37,711 bases of DNA from Mesorhizobium sp. 1M-11 (GTDB lineage: Bacteria; Pseudomonadota; Alphaproteobacteria; Rhizobiales; Rhizobiaceae), in contig NZ_LJSD01000016.1 in NCBI RefSeq assembly GCF_001303895.1, positions 64,889-102,599 of the forward strand. Reading direction: 5' to 3'. The notes under the pieces are model-generated. The model did not search any database and had not been told where the DNA came from. It saw nothing but the letters and a program-made list of their open reading frames with translations. A program made the translations under genes and the position numbers. Shown in pieces: positions 7,229 to 15,559 of this stretch (within the stretch, counting starts at the first letter, position 1; every line of letters begins with the position of its first letter).

Positions 7229-8206
7229 ATGCGCCGTCTGAACCGGGCCATGTCCATGCTGACGGGCCGCGAACTTATCCTGCTCGCGGCATGCGTGGTC
7301 ATAACCATCGCCTTTGCGTCAGCGTCACCGGTGTTCGCCACGCCGGAGAATGCCGCGACCATCATGCGCAACAGCGTCGAGCTGCTGCTGATCGGTCTCG
7401 GCATGACGCTGCTGCTTGCTATGGGCGGCATCGACGTTTCGATCGGTGTCGTCATGGGCCTGTCGGCCATCGCGGTCGGCCGTGCCTTGGGTGCCGACCT
7501 CGATCCGGCCCTTGCCGCCGTGATCGGGCCTCTGACAGGCGCACTGCTCGGCCTCGTGACGGCGGCGGTGGTGGTGCTCGGCCGCATCCCGGCCATTGTC
7601 GGCACGCTCGGCCTGCTCGGTATCTATCGCACGGCGATATTCGTCGTGCTGGGAGGACAGTGGCTTTCCGGCCTGCCGACAGGTCTCACCGAAATGCTCG
7701 GCACTGGCCTTGCCGGCGTGCCGCTCTCGTTCTGGATGATTGCCCTGGCTTACCTTGCCGTGTGGCTGGCCTTGCGGCGCACGCCTTTCGGCCTGCATCT
7801 GCTTGCCATCGGCAATTCCGAGGAAAAGGCCAGGCTCTCCGGCATCTCCGTGATCAAGGTGCGTTTTGCGGCCTTTGTCATCAGCGGCATGCTGGCCGGG
7901 CTTGCCGCAACCTTCTACGTCGCGACCTACAGAAACGTCGAAATGAGCACCGGCAGCACACTGGCGCTCGACGCGATCGCGGCGGTGGTCCTGGGTGGGA
8001 CTTCCATTCTGGGTGGACGGTGTTCCCTCGTCGGAACGGTCCTCGGTGTCCTGCTCCTGCGCATCCTGCAGAATGGCTTGCTGCTGATCGGGGTGCCGTC
8101 GCTCTGGCAGACGGTCGTCACAGGTGGTTTGCTGATCGCCGTGCTCAGCCTCGAAGTCCTGGCTGGTCGTTTGTCTTTCTCGAAACTGGGATGGGCCAGC
8201 AGATGA
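7229..8206 (+). CDS. Sugar-type ABC transporter permease 1
   Basis: This 325-residue inner-membrane permease of the RbsC/LsrC type (BPD_transp_2) has about eight to ten hydrophobic segments, including LILLAACVVITIAFASASPV near the N-terminus. It shows the family loops MGGIDVSIGVVMGL and LDAIAAVVLGGTSILGG. The ATG at 7229 follows GGGAGAA and comes 13 bases after the binding-protein stop; the longer upstream ORF is a shadow inside that gene. The stop overlaps the next permease start (ATGA, 8203-8206), so a heterodimeric membrane domain is likely. Its substrate is that of the adjacent binding protein. Confidence 0.92.
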   Translation: MRRLNRAMSMLTGRELILLAACVVITIAFASASPVFATPENAATIMRNSVELLLIGLGMTLLLAMGGIDVSIGVVMGLSAIAVGRALGADLDPALAAVIGPLTGALLGLVTAAVVVLGRIPAIVGTLGLLGIYRTAIFVVLGGQWLSGLPTGLTEMLGTGLAGVPLSFWMIALAYLAVWLALRRTPFGLHLLAIGNSEEKARLSGISVIKVRFAAFVISGMLAGLAATFYVATYRNVEMSTGSTLALDAIAAVVLGGTSILGGRCSLVGTVLGVLLLRILQNGLLLIGVPSLWQTVVTGGLLIAVLSLEVLAGRLSFSKLGWASR

Positions 8207-9159
8207 ACCGGTTGCGCAGTCTTCATGGGCCGGCGCTGGTGCTGGCGATCCTCGCCGTCCTGTGGGTGGTGGTTCTCGGCGGCCTGTTCGTGCTCAAGCC
8301 GACGGCGTTGAGTGCAGCCACGATGACCACCGTCCTCCAGTTCTCGACGATCCTGGCTCTTGCCGCGCTCGGCCAGGCGCTGGTCATCCTTGCGGGCGGC
8401 GCCGGCATCGACCTTTCGGTCGGCGGCAGCGTGTCCCTTTCGGCAATCCTCGCCATGCTGGCGCTCAAGGCGGGAATGCCGCCCTTGCTCCTGCCGGTCG
8501 CCTGCATCGTTGCGGGGTTGCTGCTTGGCCTTTTCAACGGCCTGCTGGTCACGCGGCTCGCCATCCTGCCGCTGATCGCCACCTTGGGAACCTTCTTCGC
8601 CTATTCCGGCCTGGCGCTGGCGCTGACCGGAGGCGCGCCCCAACCAGGCGTGCCGCAATGGCTGTTGCCGTGGGGGCGCGGCACCTTGGGCGGCGTTCCG
8701 CTGCCGTTCGTCTCGGCAGCCTTGCCTGCCTTTGTGCTGGCCGGCATCGTGCTTGTCTTCACCGCCTGGGGCCGCTGGATCTATGCCATGGGCTTCAACG
8801 AACGGTCCGCGCGCCTCGTCGGCATTCCGGTCGATCGCACGCGTCTCATCCTCTACGGACTGAGCGGAATGCTCGCCGGCGTTGCCGGGCTGGTGTCGCT
8901 GGCGTGGTTCGGCAGCGGACGGCCCAATATCGGCCAGAACCTCGAGCTGGAATCGCTGACCGCGGCCATGCTCGGCGGCATCGCGATCTTCGGTGGTCGA
9001 GGCGGCGTCGGCGGCGTTCTCGCTGCCGTGGTCCTGCTGGTCACTCTCAAGACCGGGCTGCTGCAGCTCAACGTCAACACGGTCTGGCAGGTCGGCATCG
9101 TCGGCGCGCTGCTGATCTTCGTGCTTCTCGCCGACCGCCTTTCACAACGTTGGAGATGA
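8203..9159 (+). CDS. Sugar-type ABC transporter permease 2
   Basis: This 318-residue permease is paralogous to the preceding one, with the same signatures: LAGGAGIDLSVGGSVSLSAI and LESLTAAMLGGIAIFGGRGG. It is strongly hydrophobic throughout, with a first membrane segment LVLAILAVLWVVVLGGLFVL. The ATG at 8203 overlaps the upstream stop (ATGA); an in-frame ATG at 8191 is possible but would only add four residues. The two permeases with the single-domain ATPase and the binding protein make a complete importer. The next gene starts 3 bases after its stop. Confidence 0.92.
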   Translation: MNRLRSLHGPALVLAILAVLWVVVLGGLFVLKPTALSAATMTTVLQFSTILALAALGQALVILAGGAGIDLSVGGSVSLSAILAMLALKAGMPPLLLPVACIVAGLLLGLFNGLLVTRLAILPLIATLGTFFAYSGLALALTGGAPQPGVPQWLLPWGRGTLGGVPLPFVSAALPAFVLAGIVLVFTAWGRWIYAMGFNERSARLVGIPVDRTRLILYGLSGMLAGVAGLVSLAWFGSGRPNIGQNLELESLTAAMLGGIAIFGGRGGVGGVLAAVVLLVTLKTGLLQLNVNTVWQVGIVGALLIFVLLADRLSQRWR

Positions 9160-9162
9160 TTG

Positions 9163-10479
9163 ATGGCGTCCATCGAAGAAAGAATTGCAGATCAGGTGGA
9201 AGCGCGCAGCGACCGTATTGTCGAAACGCTGAGCGCGCTGGTTTCCTTCCCCTCGATTGTCATGTCCGACCCCACCAAGGCAGGCCCTGGCGAACGCGAC
9301 TGCCAGCTCTATCTGCAGCAACGGCTGGAGAAGCTCGGCTTCACCACGGATCTATGGGATCCGGACGGCCCCGCTCTCTATGAGAAGTACAAGGGGCGTC
9401 CCGGCGCCAACAAGGGCCGCACCTTCGAAGGTCGCCCCAATCTCGGCGGAACGCTGAAAGGCACCGGCGGCGGCAAATCGATCATGCTGACCGGCCATAT
9501 CGATGTCGTGCCGCCGGGCGCGCGCGAGCACTGGCAGACCGATCCGTTCGAGCCCGTGCTGAAGGACGGCTTCCTGCATGGCCGCGGCACCGTCGACATG
9601 AAAGGCGGCGTCGCCTGCATGCTGATGGCGGTCGAGATCCTGAAGGAACTCGATATCCCGCTTTCCGGCGATGTCGTCTTCACCACCGTGGTCGACGAGG
9701 AGATCGGTGGCATGGGCTCGCTCGCCATGGTCGATCGCGGTTTCCGGGCCGATGCCGGCATCATGACCGAGCCGACCGCCAACCGCATCGCGCCGTTGTG
9801 CCATGGCATCCTGTGGGGCCGCATCGTCCTCGACGGCATCGGCGGCCACGCCGAGCTCACGCCCAATGCGTGGTATTCGAGCGGACCCGTCGACGCGGTG
9901 CAGTTGTGCCGACAGATGCTCGACGGCATCGACATCCTCAACCGCCGCTGGATGTTCGACCCCAGGAAGACGCATCCGCTCATGGATATGCCGAACCAGA
10001 TCATGGTGACGCAGATCAACGCCGGCGAACACCCTTCCTCCACCGCCGGCCGCGCCGAGATCATCATCGATGCCCAATACCTGCCGCACGAGAAGGACGA
10101 GTTCGCCCTGGGCGGCAAGGTGAAGCGCGAGATCGAGGAGCACGTCGCCAATGTCTGCCAGGCCGACCCGTACCTGCGCGCGCATCCGGCACGGGTGGAA
10201 TGGATCCTCGACGCGGACTGCGCGGAGGTGCCGGCAGACCATCCCTTCGTGCAGACCTTCCAGGGTGCAGTCGGAATCGCGGGGCTGTCACCAAAACTGT
10301 CGGGCTTCGGCGCGCACAGCGATATCGGCCTGCCGACCGGGCTTGGCAACACGCCGACCGTCAATTTCGGACCCGGCGATCCGGCACAGTCGCATCAGCC
10401 CAACGAGCGCGTCTCGGTGCGCGATCTCATTGACTGCACCAAGGCCATCGCACTGACTATCCAACGCTGGTGTCGGTAG
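9163..10479 (+). CDS. M20 family metallohydrolase (ArgE/DapE-like)
   Basis: This 438-residue zinc-dependent amidohydrolase of peptidase family M20 belongs to the acetylornithine deacetylase/succinyl-diaminopimelate desuccinylase group. Visible metal and catalytic residues are LTGHIDVVPPG (His112, Asp114), GRGTVDMKGG (Asp145), VVDEEIGG (Glu179-Glu180), MTEPT (Glu203) and the C-terminal His411 in AQSHQPNER. The dimerisation-domain motif GIGGHAELTP (about 226-235) is present. It is translationally coupled to the permease gene (TGGAGATGA then ATG). Being last in an uptake operon, it probably cleaves an amide or N-acyl bond in the imported compound, so the substrate is probably not a simple sugar. 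A role in arginine or lysine synthesis is less likely given the context. Confidence 0.88.
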   Translation: MASIEERIADQVEARSDRIVETLSALVSFPSIVMSDPTKAGPGERDCQLYLQQRLEKLGFTTDLWDPDGPALYEKYKGRPGANKGRTFEGRPNLGGTLKGTGGGKSIMLTGHIDVVPPGAREHWQTDPFEPVLKDGFLHGRGTVDMKGGVACMLMAVEILKELDIPLSGDVVFTTVVDEEIGGMGSLAMVDRGFRADAGIMTEPTANRIAPLCHGILWGRIVLDGIGGHAELTPNAWYSSGPVDAVQLCRQMLDGIDILNRRWMFDPRKTHPLMDMPNQIMVTQINAGEHPSSTAGRAEIIIDAQYLPHEKDEFALGGKVKREIEEHVANVCQADPYLRAHPARVEWILDADCAEVPADHPFVQTFQGAVGIAGLSPKLSGFGAHSDIGLPTGLGNTPTVNFGPGDPAQSHQPNERVSVRDLIDCTKAIALTIQRWCR

Positions 10480-10482
10480 GAG

Positions 10483-10512
10483 AAAAATCGTCGCAGCAGT
10501 CCACGCTGCGGC
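10483..10512 (-). terminator. Rho-independent terminator of the exoYFQZ operon
   Basis: Read on the minus strand, downstream of exoZ, a stem GCAGC/GCTGC (core CGCAGC 10492-10497 with GCTGCG 10505-10510, extendable by two pairs including one wobble) is followed after a few bases by TTTTT (10487-10483). It is oriented to stop transcription leaving exoZ before the convergent M20 gene. Apart from this the 80-base gap holds nothing recognisable. Confidence 0.6.
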
Positions 10513-10559
10513 GGACGCGAAGAAATCAGTCCTCGCGACCCATTCCAATTCGCTACGGT

Positions 10560-11561
10560 CTACGCCGCGTACCGGACCTTCCGGTGCCGGCGTCGCGCTT
10601 TGAACCAGGCGGCAATCGGTTTCTCCAGCAATTCGTGGCAGATAAGTCCCGCTATGGTTCCAGCGATGATCGACAGGATGAATGCAGGCAATGCCGGCAA
10701 ACCTAGGATCCCACTCGCCTTGACGACGACAGAGATCGCAATCGTGTGCCAGAGATAGATCGAATAGGAGGCGTCGCCGAGATAAGTCGGCGCACGCATG
10801 TGCTGCACGCGCCCGGCCTTTTCGACGCACAACACACCGACCAGAAGCATGCCTGACAAGGGTGCCAGTGTAGCCGGCCCGTAGGGAAGGTGGCCGAACC
10901 CAACCAGCGCGAAACCTGCTATCGACGCGACGACCAGGGGAGTTCCCAGCGTGGCTGGCGGCATTCGATGTGCCAGCCATAATTTTCCGATCGCCGCCCC
11001 AATCAGGAATTCCGCCATCAGGGGACTTGTATAGGTGCGCAGCATGGGGCCATCCGGCTGCAGGGCCAAGCCGAGGCAAACCAGTGCACCGAAGACGAGC
11101 GCGAGCACCGGAAAACGCCTCGCCGCCGGCAGGAACAGGACCGCCGCGAACAGCACGTAGAAAAACATCTCGTAGTTCAAGGTCCAGCCTTGCACCAGCA
11201 CCGGCCAGGTGCCGCCGTCGCTGGGCGAGACGTGCGGAATGAAGCCGAACGAGCCAAAAACGTGGAAGGCGGTGAGCTTCATGTTGGGAAACAGGCCAGC
11301 CAGACCTCCCGCCACCATCACCGCCGTCGCGATCCAGTAGAGCGGCACGATGCGTTCGACCCGTTCCCTCAGGAACGCCACCGGCGAGGGCTGCCGCGTC
11401 TCGGCCAGCACCCACATGATAAAGCCCGAGACGACGAAGAAAACGTCGACGCCTGCGGCGCCGATGGTGAAATGACCGCCATTGCGTTCGGCGGCATGGA
11501 AGACGACCACGCCCAGCGCCGCGGCGGCCCGCAGATATTGAATGCCGTAGAGCTTGGTCAT
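10560..11561 (-). CDS. exoZ: Acyltransferase family 3, exopolysaccharide acetyltransferase ExoZ
   Basis: This 333-residue integral-membrane acyltransferase (Acyl_transf_3) has about ten hydrophobic segments. It has the family start YLRAAAALGVVVFHAAERNG (conserved His22), the VDVFFVVSGFIMW segment, the basic loop RERVERIVPLYW and YLGDASYSIYLWHT near the C-terminus. ExoZ acetylates succinoglycan subunits in S. meliloti. Here it is the last gene of exoY-exoF-exoQ-exoZ and its ATG overlaps the exoQ stop, the same relative position as in S. meliloti, so ExoZ is the most economical assignment. A terminator follows. A different acyl donor cannot be excluded from sequence. Confidence 0.85.
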   Translation of the reverse strand: MTKLYGIQYLRAAAALGVVVFHAAERNGGHFTIGAAGVDVFFVVSGFIMWVLAETRQPSPVAFLRERVERIVPLYWIATAVMVAGGLAGLFPNMKLTAFHVFGSFGFIPHVSPSDGGTWPVLVQGWTLNYEMFFYVLFAAVLFLPAARRFPVLALVFGALVCLGLALQPDGPMLRTYTSPLMAEFLIGAAIGKLWLAHRMPPATLGTPLVVASIAGFALVGFGHLPYGPATLAPLSGMLLVGVLCVEKAGRVQHMRAPTYLGDASYSIYLWHTIAISVVVKASGILGLPALPAFILSIIAGTIAGLICHELLEKPIAAWFKARRRHRKVRYAA

Positions 11562-12817
11562 GCCGCGCTCTGCCGCAGCAGGTATGGCGCCGTCGCGGTG
11601 GACGTGGTCCGTCGCGGCAGCACCAATTGTCCCGCCGCGTAGTAGACCAGGAAGGAACCGACGACATAAGGATTGATGACATCCACCTCGACGAAGGAGC
11701 GGATCAGGAACATCACAGCAATGCCGAGCAAGGTGAAGGAGGCCGGATCCCGTCGCGCATCGATCAGGCGAAGCAGCAAGCCGAAGGGAACGCGCACCAA
11801 CAGCACCGCGATCGCGAGGATGCCCGCAAGTCCGAGTTCCACCAGCACTTCGATATAGGTGTTATGGAAATGGAAGCCGGCTCGGGAACCGATATAGAAT
11901 TCGTCCCACAGTCGCTCGGCTTCCGAGAAGCCTTGCACCCAATAGGCCTGGTAGCCGACGCCGAACCAGGGGGACTGCATGGCAGCCTCCCAGCCCTGCT
12001 GCCAGAGATAGGTTCGCCCCGTCAGGGTCGAATCCTTGCCGAAGGCGCCAAGCACCGCATCGGCCGCACCCATGTTGAGCGCAACAAAAGTGAGGAGCAG
12101 GCCGACAGCCATGCCGGCAACCAGCCCACCCTTGCGGGCGGACGGTGAAAACATCATCGCAAGCTTCAAGGAGATCAGCATGGCGAGCGTCGCCCCTATC
12201 GCGAGCACCGAGGTTGCCGACTGGGCGGCGAGCAAGGTGTAGGCGCACAACAGGCCGCAGAAGATCGCCAGCAACCGCCAGAGCCCACGCTCGTGCTGGA
12301 CCGCGACTGCCGTGAAGGCGAAGTAGATGCCAAGTGACGAGAAAAGGCCGAGCTGGTTCTTCGACGAAAACGCGCCGACAAAACTGTAGGTGCCGTCGAT
12401 CGGATCCAGATTGTACTGACCGAAGGCAATCGAAAAGAGCACCACCATAAGGATGCCGCCCAGCGCACCGATATTGAGCGTGCGAACCGAAACTGTGCGC
12501 GCCGCGATCAACGCACAGATGACATGGGATAGCAGTTGCACGCCTGCACGCGCAGTCACGCCGGGCGCTGCCGACCAGAACACGGACAGGCACGCCAGAA
12601 CAGCGAAGGCGATGATCCAGAAAAAACGGCGATAATCGCCCAGTGCCTTTTTATAATCGACGAACACCAGCGGCAGCCAGCAGGCATAGTAGGCGAGAAT
12701 GGAAACCTGTCCGAAGCGTGTCGAATAGGCGAACACAAAGATCGACACGGCGACCGCGCCGGCGCCGTACCAGAAATTACGGTCCGGATTCACAAGCAAT
12801 GCTTTGGCGATCTTCAT
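11558..12817 (-). CDS. exoQ: Exopolysaccharide polymerase ExoQ (Wzy/O-antigen ligase-like)
   Basis: This 419-residue polytopic inner-membrane protein has about eleven to twelve hydrophobic segments and the Wzy_C-type large periplasmic loop: GKDSTLTGRTYLWQQGWEAA, SPWFGVGYQAYW, then HFHNTYIEVLVELGL (about residues 235-325). The H-x-H-N-T-Y-IE motif is typical of Wzy/WaaL proteins. ExoQ polymerises the lipid-linked octasaccharide in the periplasm together with ExoP and ExoT in S. meliloti. The start ATG at 12817 has GGAG seven bases upstream. The stop overlaps exoZ (ATGA). An imperfect hairpin (12833-12863) lies just upstream of the start. Confidence 0.92.
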   Translation of the reverse strand: MKIAKALLVNPDRNFWYGAGAVAVSIFVFAYSTRFGQVSILAYYACWLPLVFVDYKKALGDYRRFFWIIAFAVLACLSVFWSAAPGVTARAGVQLLSHVICALIAARTVSVRTLNIGALGGILMVVLFSIAFGQYNLDPIDGTYSFVGAFSSKNQLGLFSSLGIYFAFTAVAVQHERGLWRLLAIFCGLLCAYTLLAAQSATSVLAIGATLAMLISLKLAMMFSPSARKGGLVAGMAVGLLLTFVALNMGAADAVLGAFGKDSTLTGRTYLWQQGWEAAMQSPWFGVGYQAYWVQGFSEAERLWDEFYIGSRAGFHFHNTYIEVLVELGLAGILAIAVLLVRVPFGLLLRLIDARRDPASFTLLGIAVMFLIRSFVEVDVINPYVVGSFLVYYAAGQLVLPRRTTSTATAPYLLRQSAA

Positions 12818-12832
12818 GATATCGCTCCGCTA

Positions 12833-12863
12833 CGGGCGCGCCTGGAATTGACGGCGCCGCCCG
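12833..12863 (-). repeat. Intercistronic hairpin between exoF and exoQ
   Basis: CGGGCGCGCC (12833-12842) pairs with GGCGCCGCCCG (12853-12863) through ten pairs and one bulged base around a ten-base loop. It sits in the 97-base gap between exoF and exoQ, in the exoQ leader, without a T-tract. An RNA-stability or translation role is possible but is inference. Confidence 0.5.
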
Positions 12864-12914
12864 CTGGCGACGCCGGTCCAGAGACCCTACCCATATTCCG
12901 CCCTTGCAACGGCC

Positions 12915-14186
12915 TCAGTTGGACGTCACGCGAGGGCCGGCGATCTCGATCTTGACCACGTCACCGGGCAGTATCTGCGTATTCTCGTCGGCCGCGGTTT
13001 CATTCGCCTGGCCATCGTCACCCGTTCGCACGATCGCGTAATTGATGACAGGCTCTGCGCCGTTGGCTGCGGTGCGAGCGGCATCCGGTGCCCTCGACAT
13101 CGCCTCGGTCATGAGGCCCGAATACATGCCCATCTTGAAATTCATCTCCTCAAGATCGGCCTCGGTCTGCTGGCGGCTCTGCGCGACCTCGGTATCGCGG
13201 TCATTTTGCAGTTTGGTCGCATCCTGCGTTGCCTTGGAGATGTCCTGCTTGGCGCGCAGGCTGGCGGTTTCCAGGTCGAGCACCTGGCCCTCCAGTTCGG
13301 CACTGGTCCGCTCGAGGTTCAGGATGCGTTGGTTGACGACGAGGCCCTTCTCGGCGAGGCCGCTGATGCCTTTCAATTCTTCCTTCGACAGCTCGACCTG
13401 ACGGTTCTGCGTAACGATCTTCTTTGCCAGCGATTCGATCTCGGACTGGAGCAGCCTCTTCAGATCGTCCAGCGCCGTGAGTTGCAGGCGCAGGCGCTTT
13501 TCGCGGGCCTCCTTCAGTGCAGTCTCGTCGCTCATCAGTTTGCGGCCGACGTCGGTTTTGTTGAGCTCCTGGGGAAAGTCGATCTGGTCCTTGTTTTCGC
13601 CCTCGGCGATCAAGCGCGCACGGCGCGCCAGCAGACCATTCCGCTGCGCGACCAGGACATCGTAGTTACCTTGCGCCTGGATGAAATCGCGCACGCCGCC
13701 CTGCCCGCCATTGTCGGAGCGGCGCAGGCCGCCCGCAAGGCTCATCGCCTTCAATACAGTGAGCCCCGGCGCATAGGGATATTTACCGGGTGTCTGGACA
13801 TCACCAGCGAGGAAGACCGGACGATATTCAGCAATTTCGACCGATGCTTCCGGCCGGTCGGGCAGGCCAAGTTTCTGTTGCAGACCAGCGGCAATGGCTG
13901 TCGCCACTTCGGTCGTGGTTTTGCCCTTGACGTCGAGTTCACCGACGAAGGGAAGCGAAACCCCTCCTGAAGGGTTCACGCTGTAGTCGCCGCTGATGGT
14001 CGCCCAGTCGCGGACCGCGCCCTCGGCACTCTGCCATTCGGCAACCCGGATGCGCAGCTTGTCCATGGCGTCGAGCCGATAGTTGTCGGCGGCCACAGAA
14101 GCAAATGTCGCCAACAACACGAGGCTGATGCTGACAAGAGCGCGCGCAAACAGCCGTATAGATAAAGCTGCTCGAATGTATCTCAA
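12915..14186 (-). CDS. exoF: Polysaccharide export protein ExoF
   Basis: This 423-residue periplasmic/outer-membrane-side protein has a signal peptide (about residues 1-33) without a lipobox cysteine. It then has a Poly_export domain (YRLDAMDKLRIRVAEWQ ... VNPSGGVSLPFVGEL, about 35-110), an SLBB-like segment (VFLAGDVQTPGKYPYAPGL) and a long coiled coil (about 180-350) ending in a small C-terminal domain (ILPGDVVKIEIAG). Length matches S. meliloti ExoF (about 421), needed with ExoY for the galactosyl priming step. The start is TTG at 14186, because the next ATG would remove the signal peptide; GGA lies nine bases upstream. It is 77 bases downstream of exoY in the same operon. Confidence 0.92.
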   Translation of the reverse strand: MRYIRAALSIRLFARALVSISLVLLATFASVAADNYRLDAMDKLRIRVAEWQSAEGAVRDWATISGDYSVNPSGGVSLPFVGELDVKGKTTTEVATAIAAGLQQKLGLPDRPEASVEIAEYRPVFLAGDVQTPGKYPYAPGLTVLKAMSLAGGLRRSDNGGQGGVRDFIQAQGNYDVLVAQRNGLLARRARLIAEGENKDQIDFPQELNKTDVGRKLMSDETALKEAREKRLRLQLTALDDLKRLLQSEIESLAKKIVTQNRQVELSKEELKGISGLAEKGLVVNQRILNLERTSAELEGQVLDLETASLRAKQDISKATQDATKLQNDRDTEVAQSRQQTEADLEEMNFKMGMYSGLMTEAMSRAPDAARTAANGAEPVINYAIVRTGDDGQANETAADENTQILPGDVVKIEIAGPRVTSN

Positions 14187-14263
14187 AGAAGGTTGTCCTT
14201 TCTTATTAGACGTTCCTCATCGAAACGTCGGGCAAATTCAGCCCTACCCGTCGCAACGCTATA

Positions 14264-14941
14264 TTAATAACTGCCGCGCGACGAGAACACTGCCGGAACC
14301 GTCCGGACGAGAATCTTCAGGTCGAAGACGAACGACCAGTTCTCCACGTAATGCTGGTCGAAGGCGACGCGGGCGCCATAAGAAACGTCGTTGCGGCCGC
14401 TGACCTGCCACAGGCCCGTGAGGCCCGGACGCGACTGCAGATAGTATTCCGCCGCGTTGCCGTAGAGCTCGAGCTCGTCCTTCACCACGGGACGCGGGCC
14501 GACAAAGCTCATTTCACCGCGCAGGATGTTGATGATCTGCGGCAGCTCATCGAGCGACAGCTTGCGCAGTACGGCACCGACGCGGGTCACGCGGGGATCG
14601 TTCTGCAGCTTGCGGGTTGCATTCCATTCCTCGCGGTCCTGTGGATTGCTGGCCAGATGTTCGGTCAGAACCTCATCGCCATTTTCCACCATTGTCCGGA
14701 ACTTCCAGCATCGGAACACCGCCCCGTTGCGACCGATTCGTCGGTGGCCATAGAGGATGCTTCCGCCATCCGTGGTTTTGACGAGGGTCGCCAGCATCAG
14801 CAGCAGAGGGCTGAGCAGGGCAATGCCGGCCAATGCACCTAAAATGTCGAACCCGCGCTTGATTGCACCGCCGATCGCAGGGGGGGCCCCCTCGTCCGGC
14901 TGGCATGACAATCCGTTGGCCAATCTGGCGGCGTCTCTCAT
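14264..14941 (-). CDS. exoY: Undecaprenyl-phosphate galactosephosphotransferase ExoY
   Basis: This 225-residue priming glycosyltransferase of the bacterial sugar transferase family (WcaJ/RfbP type) transfers galactose-1-phosphate to undecaprenyl phosphate as the first step of succinoglycan assembly. It has one membrane segment (KRGFDILGALAGIALLSP, about residues 28-45) and the family motifs IGRNGAVFRCWKFRTM, LSLDELPQIINILRGEMS, FVGPRPV and RPGLTGLWQVSGR. The ATG at 14941 with GGAG seven bases upstream is preferred to an in-frame TTG five codons earlier. It is the first gene of exoYFQZ, divergent from exoX across a long A+T-rich interval with a palindrome 34 bases upstream. The length equals that of S. 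meliloti ExoY. Confidence 0.94.
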   Translation of the reverse strand: MRDAARLANGLSCQPDEGAPPAIGGAIKRGFDILGALAGIALLSPLLLMLATLVKTTDGGSILYGHRRIGRNGAVFRCWKFRTMVENGDEVLTEHLASNPQDREEWNATRKLQNDPRVTRVGAVLRKLSLDELPQIINILRGEMSFVGPRPVVKDELELYGNAAEYYLQSRPGLTGLWQVSGRNDVSYGARVAFDQHYVENWSFVFDLKILVRTVPAVFSSRGSY

Positions 14942-15559
14942 TTTGTTGCTCCGCAAAAAATGGTCAGGTCAACGATGCTGCATTGCAGCATGCGAACAAT
15001 AGAGGGCTGGATATGTCACCTCTATGATGAAAATCGGTCGCAATAACGAGACGGCAGTCATATTTTGTAACAATTCGAAACATTGCGGGTTCAGCTCTGC
15101 TCGAACGCCGCATGAAGTCTCGTTCTTGTGTTTGATTTCCTTTGTGTTTTCAATATTAATCTATAAAAATCGCAGGACATTCCGGTATTTATCAAATTGT
15201 ATTTTATTTCTCTATGAAAACGTCGCAAAGATAACCAATAGCGCCAAAATAATGAGGACAGAATCACTTCAAGCTTTGCACGCACAACCGCAAGCGCGAA
15301 CGTGTTGTAATAATATCTCCAGACGGGACAAGGTAAATTCCCAGCAGGGAAGTGATACGGTGGCGTGTTGCCTAGTGTTGCCGAAATTCCTATATTTGTG
15401 GGTGTGCGGGCAAATTTGAAATCAGGGCTTCAAGCTTGGAAGAAAGCGAGTCTTGATTTCACTGGCTGTGGTGTAAGACCAGCGCCCGTCATGGCGGGAG
15501 AGAGGTTTTGCCCAAGCGTTCCAATACGACACCAGGTCTGAGCGACAGGAAAGGGTAAG
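14942..15559. other. Long A+T-rich intergenic control region between exoY and exoX
   Basis: This 618-base interval has no convincing gene. Bases about 15115-15245 are roughly two-thirds A+T by eye, with runs such as CAATATTAATCTATAAAAAT and TATTTATCAAATTGTATTTT, against a G+C-rich surround. It holds the exoY-proximal palindrome at 14975-14991 and presumably promoters for exoY and exoX, which could not be assigned. An open frame at 15024-15419 lacks a ribosome binding site and plausible protein character. In rhizobia exo promoters are controlled by MucR/Ros-type proteins that favour A+T-rich DNA; such a role here is inference. Confidence 0.6.
14975..14991. promoter_or_regulatory. Palindrome upstream of exoY, candidate operator
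   Basis: ATGCTGCA (14975-14982), T, TGCAGCAT (14984-14991) is a perfect 8-base dyad 34 bases before the exoY start. It contains CTGC-N3-GCAG, the form I recall for PhaR binding sites in Rhodobacter. The rhizobial PhaR homologue AniA is known to influence exopolysaccharide output. Its core TGCATTGCA recurs at 20808-20816, upstream of exoK. Regulator identity is inference. Confidence 0.55.

Noticed and set aside
6037..7605. Minus-strand open frame of 522 codons
   Set aside because: Antisense to the ATPase, binding protein and permease, all well-supported; composition is typical of a reverse-strand shadow.
15024..15419. Open frame of 131 codons in the exoY-exoX gap
   Set aside because: No ribosome binding site, erratic composition (A+T-rich core with cysteine-rich ends) and no domain; treated as non-coding control DNA.
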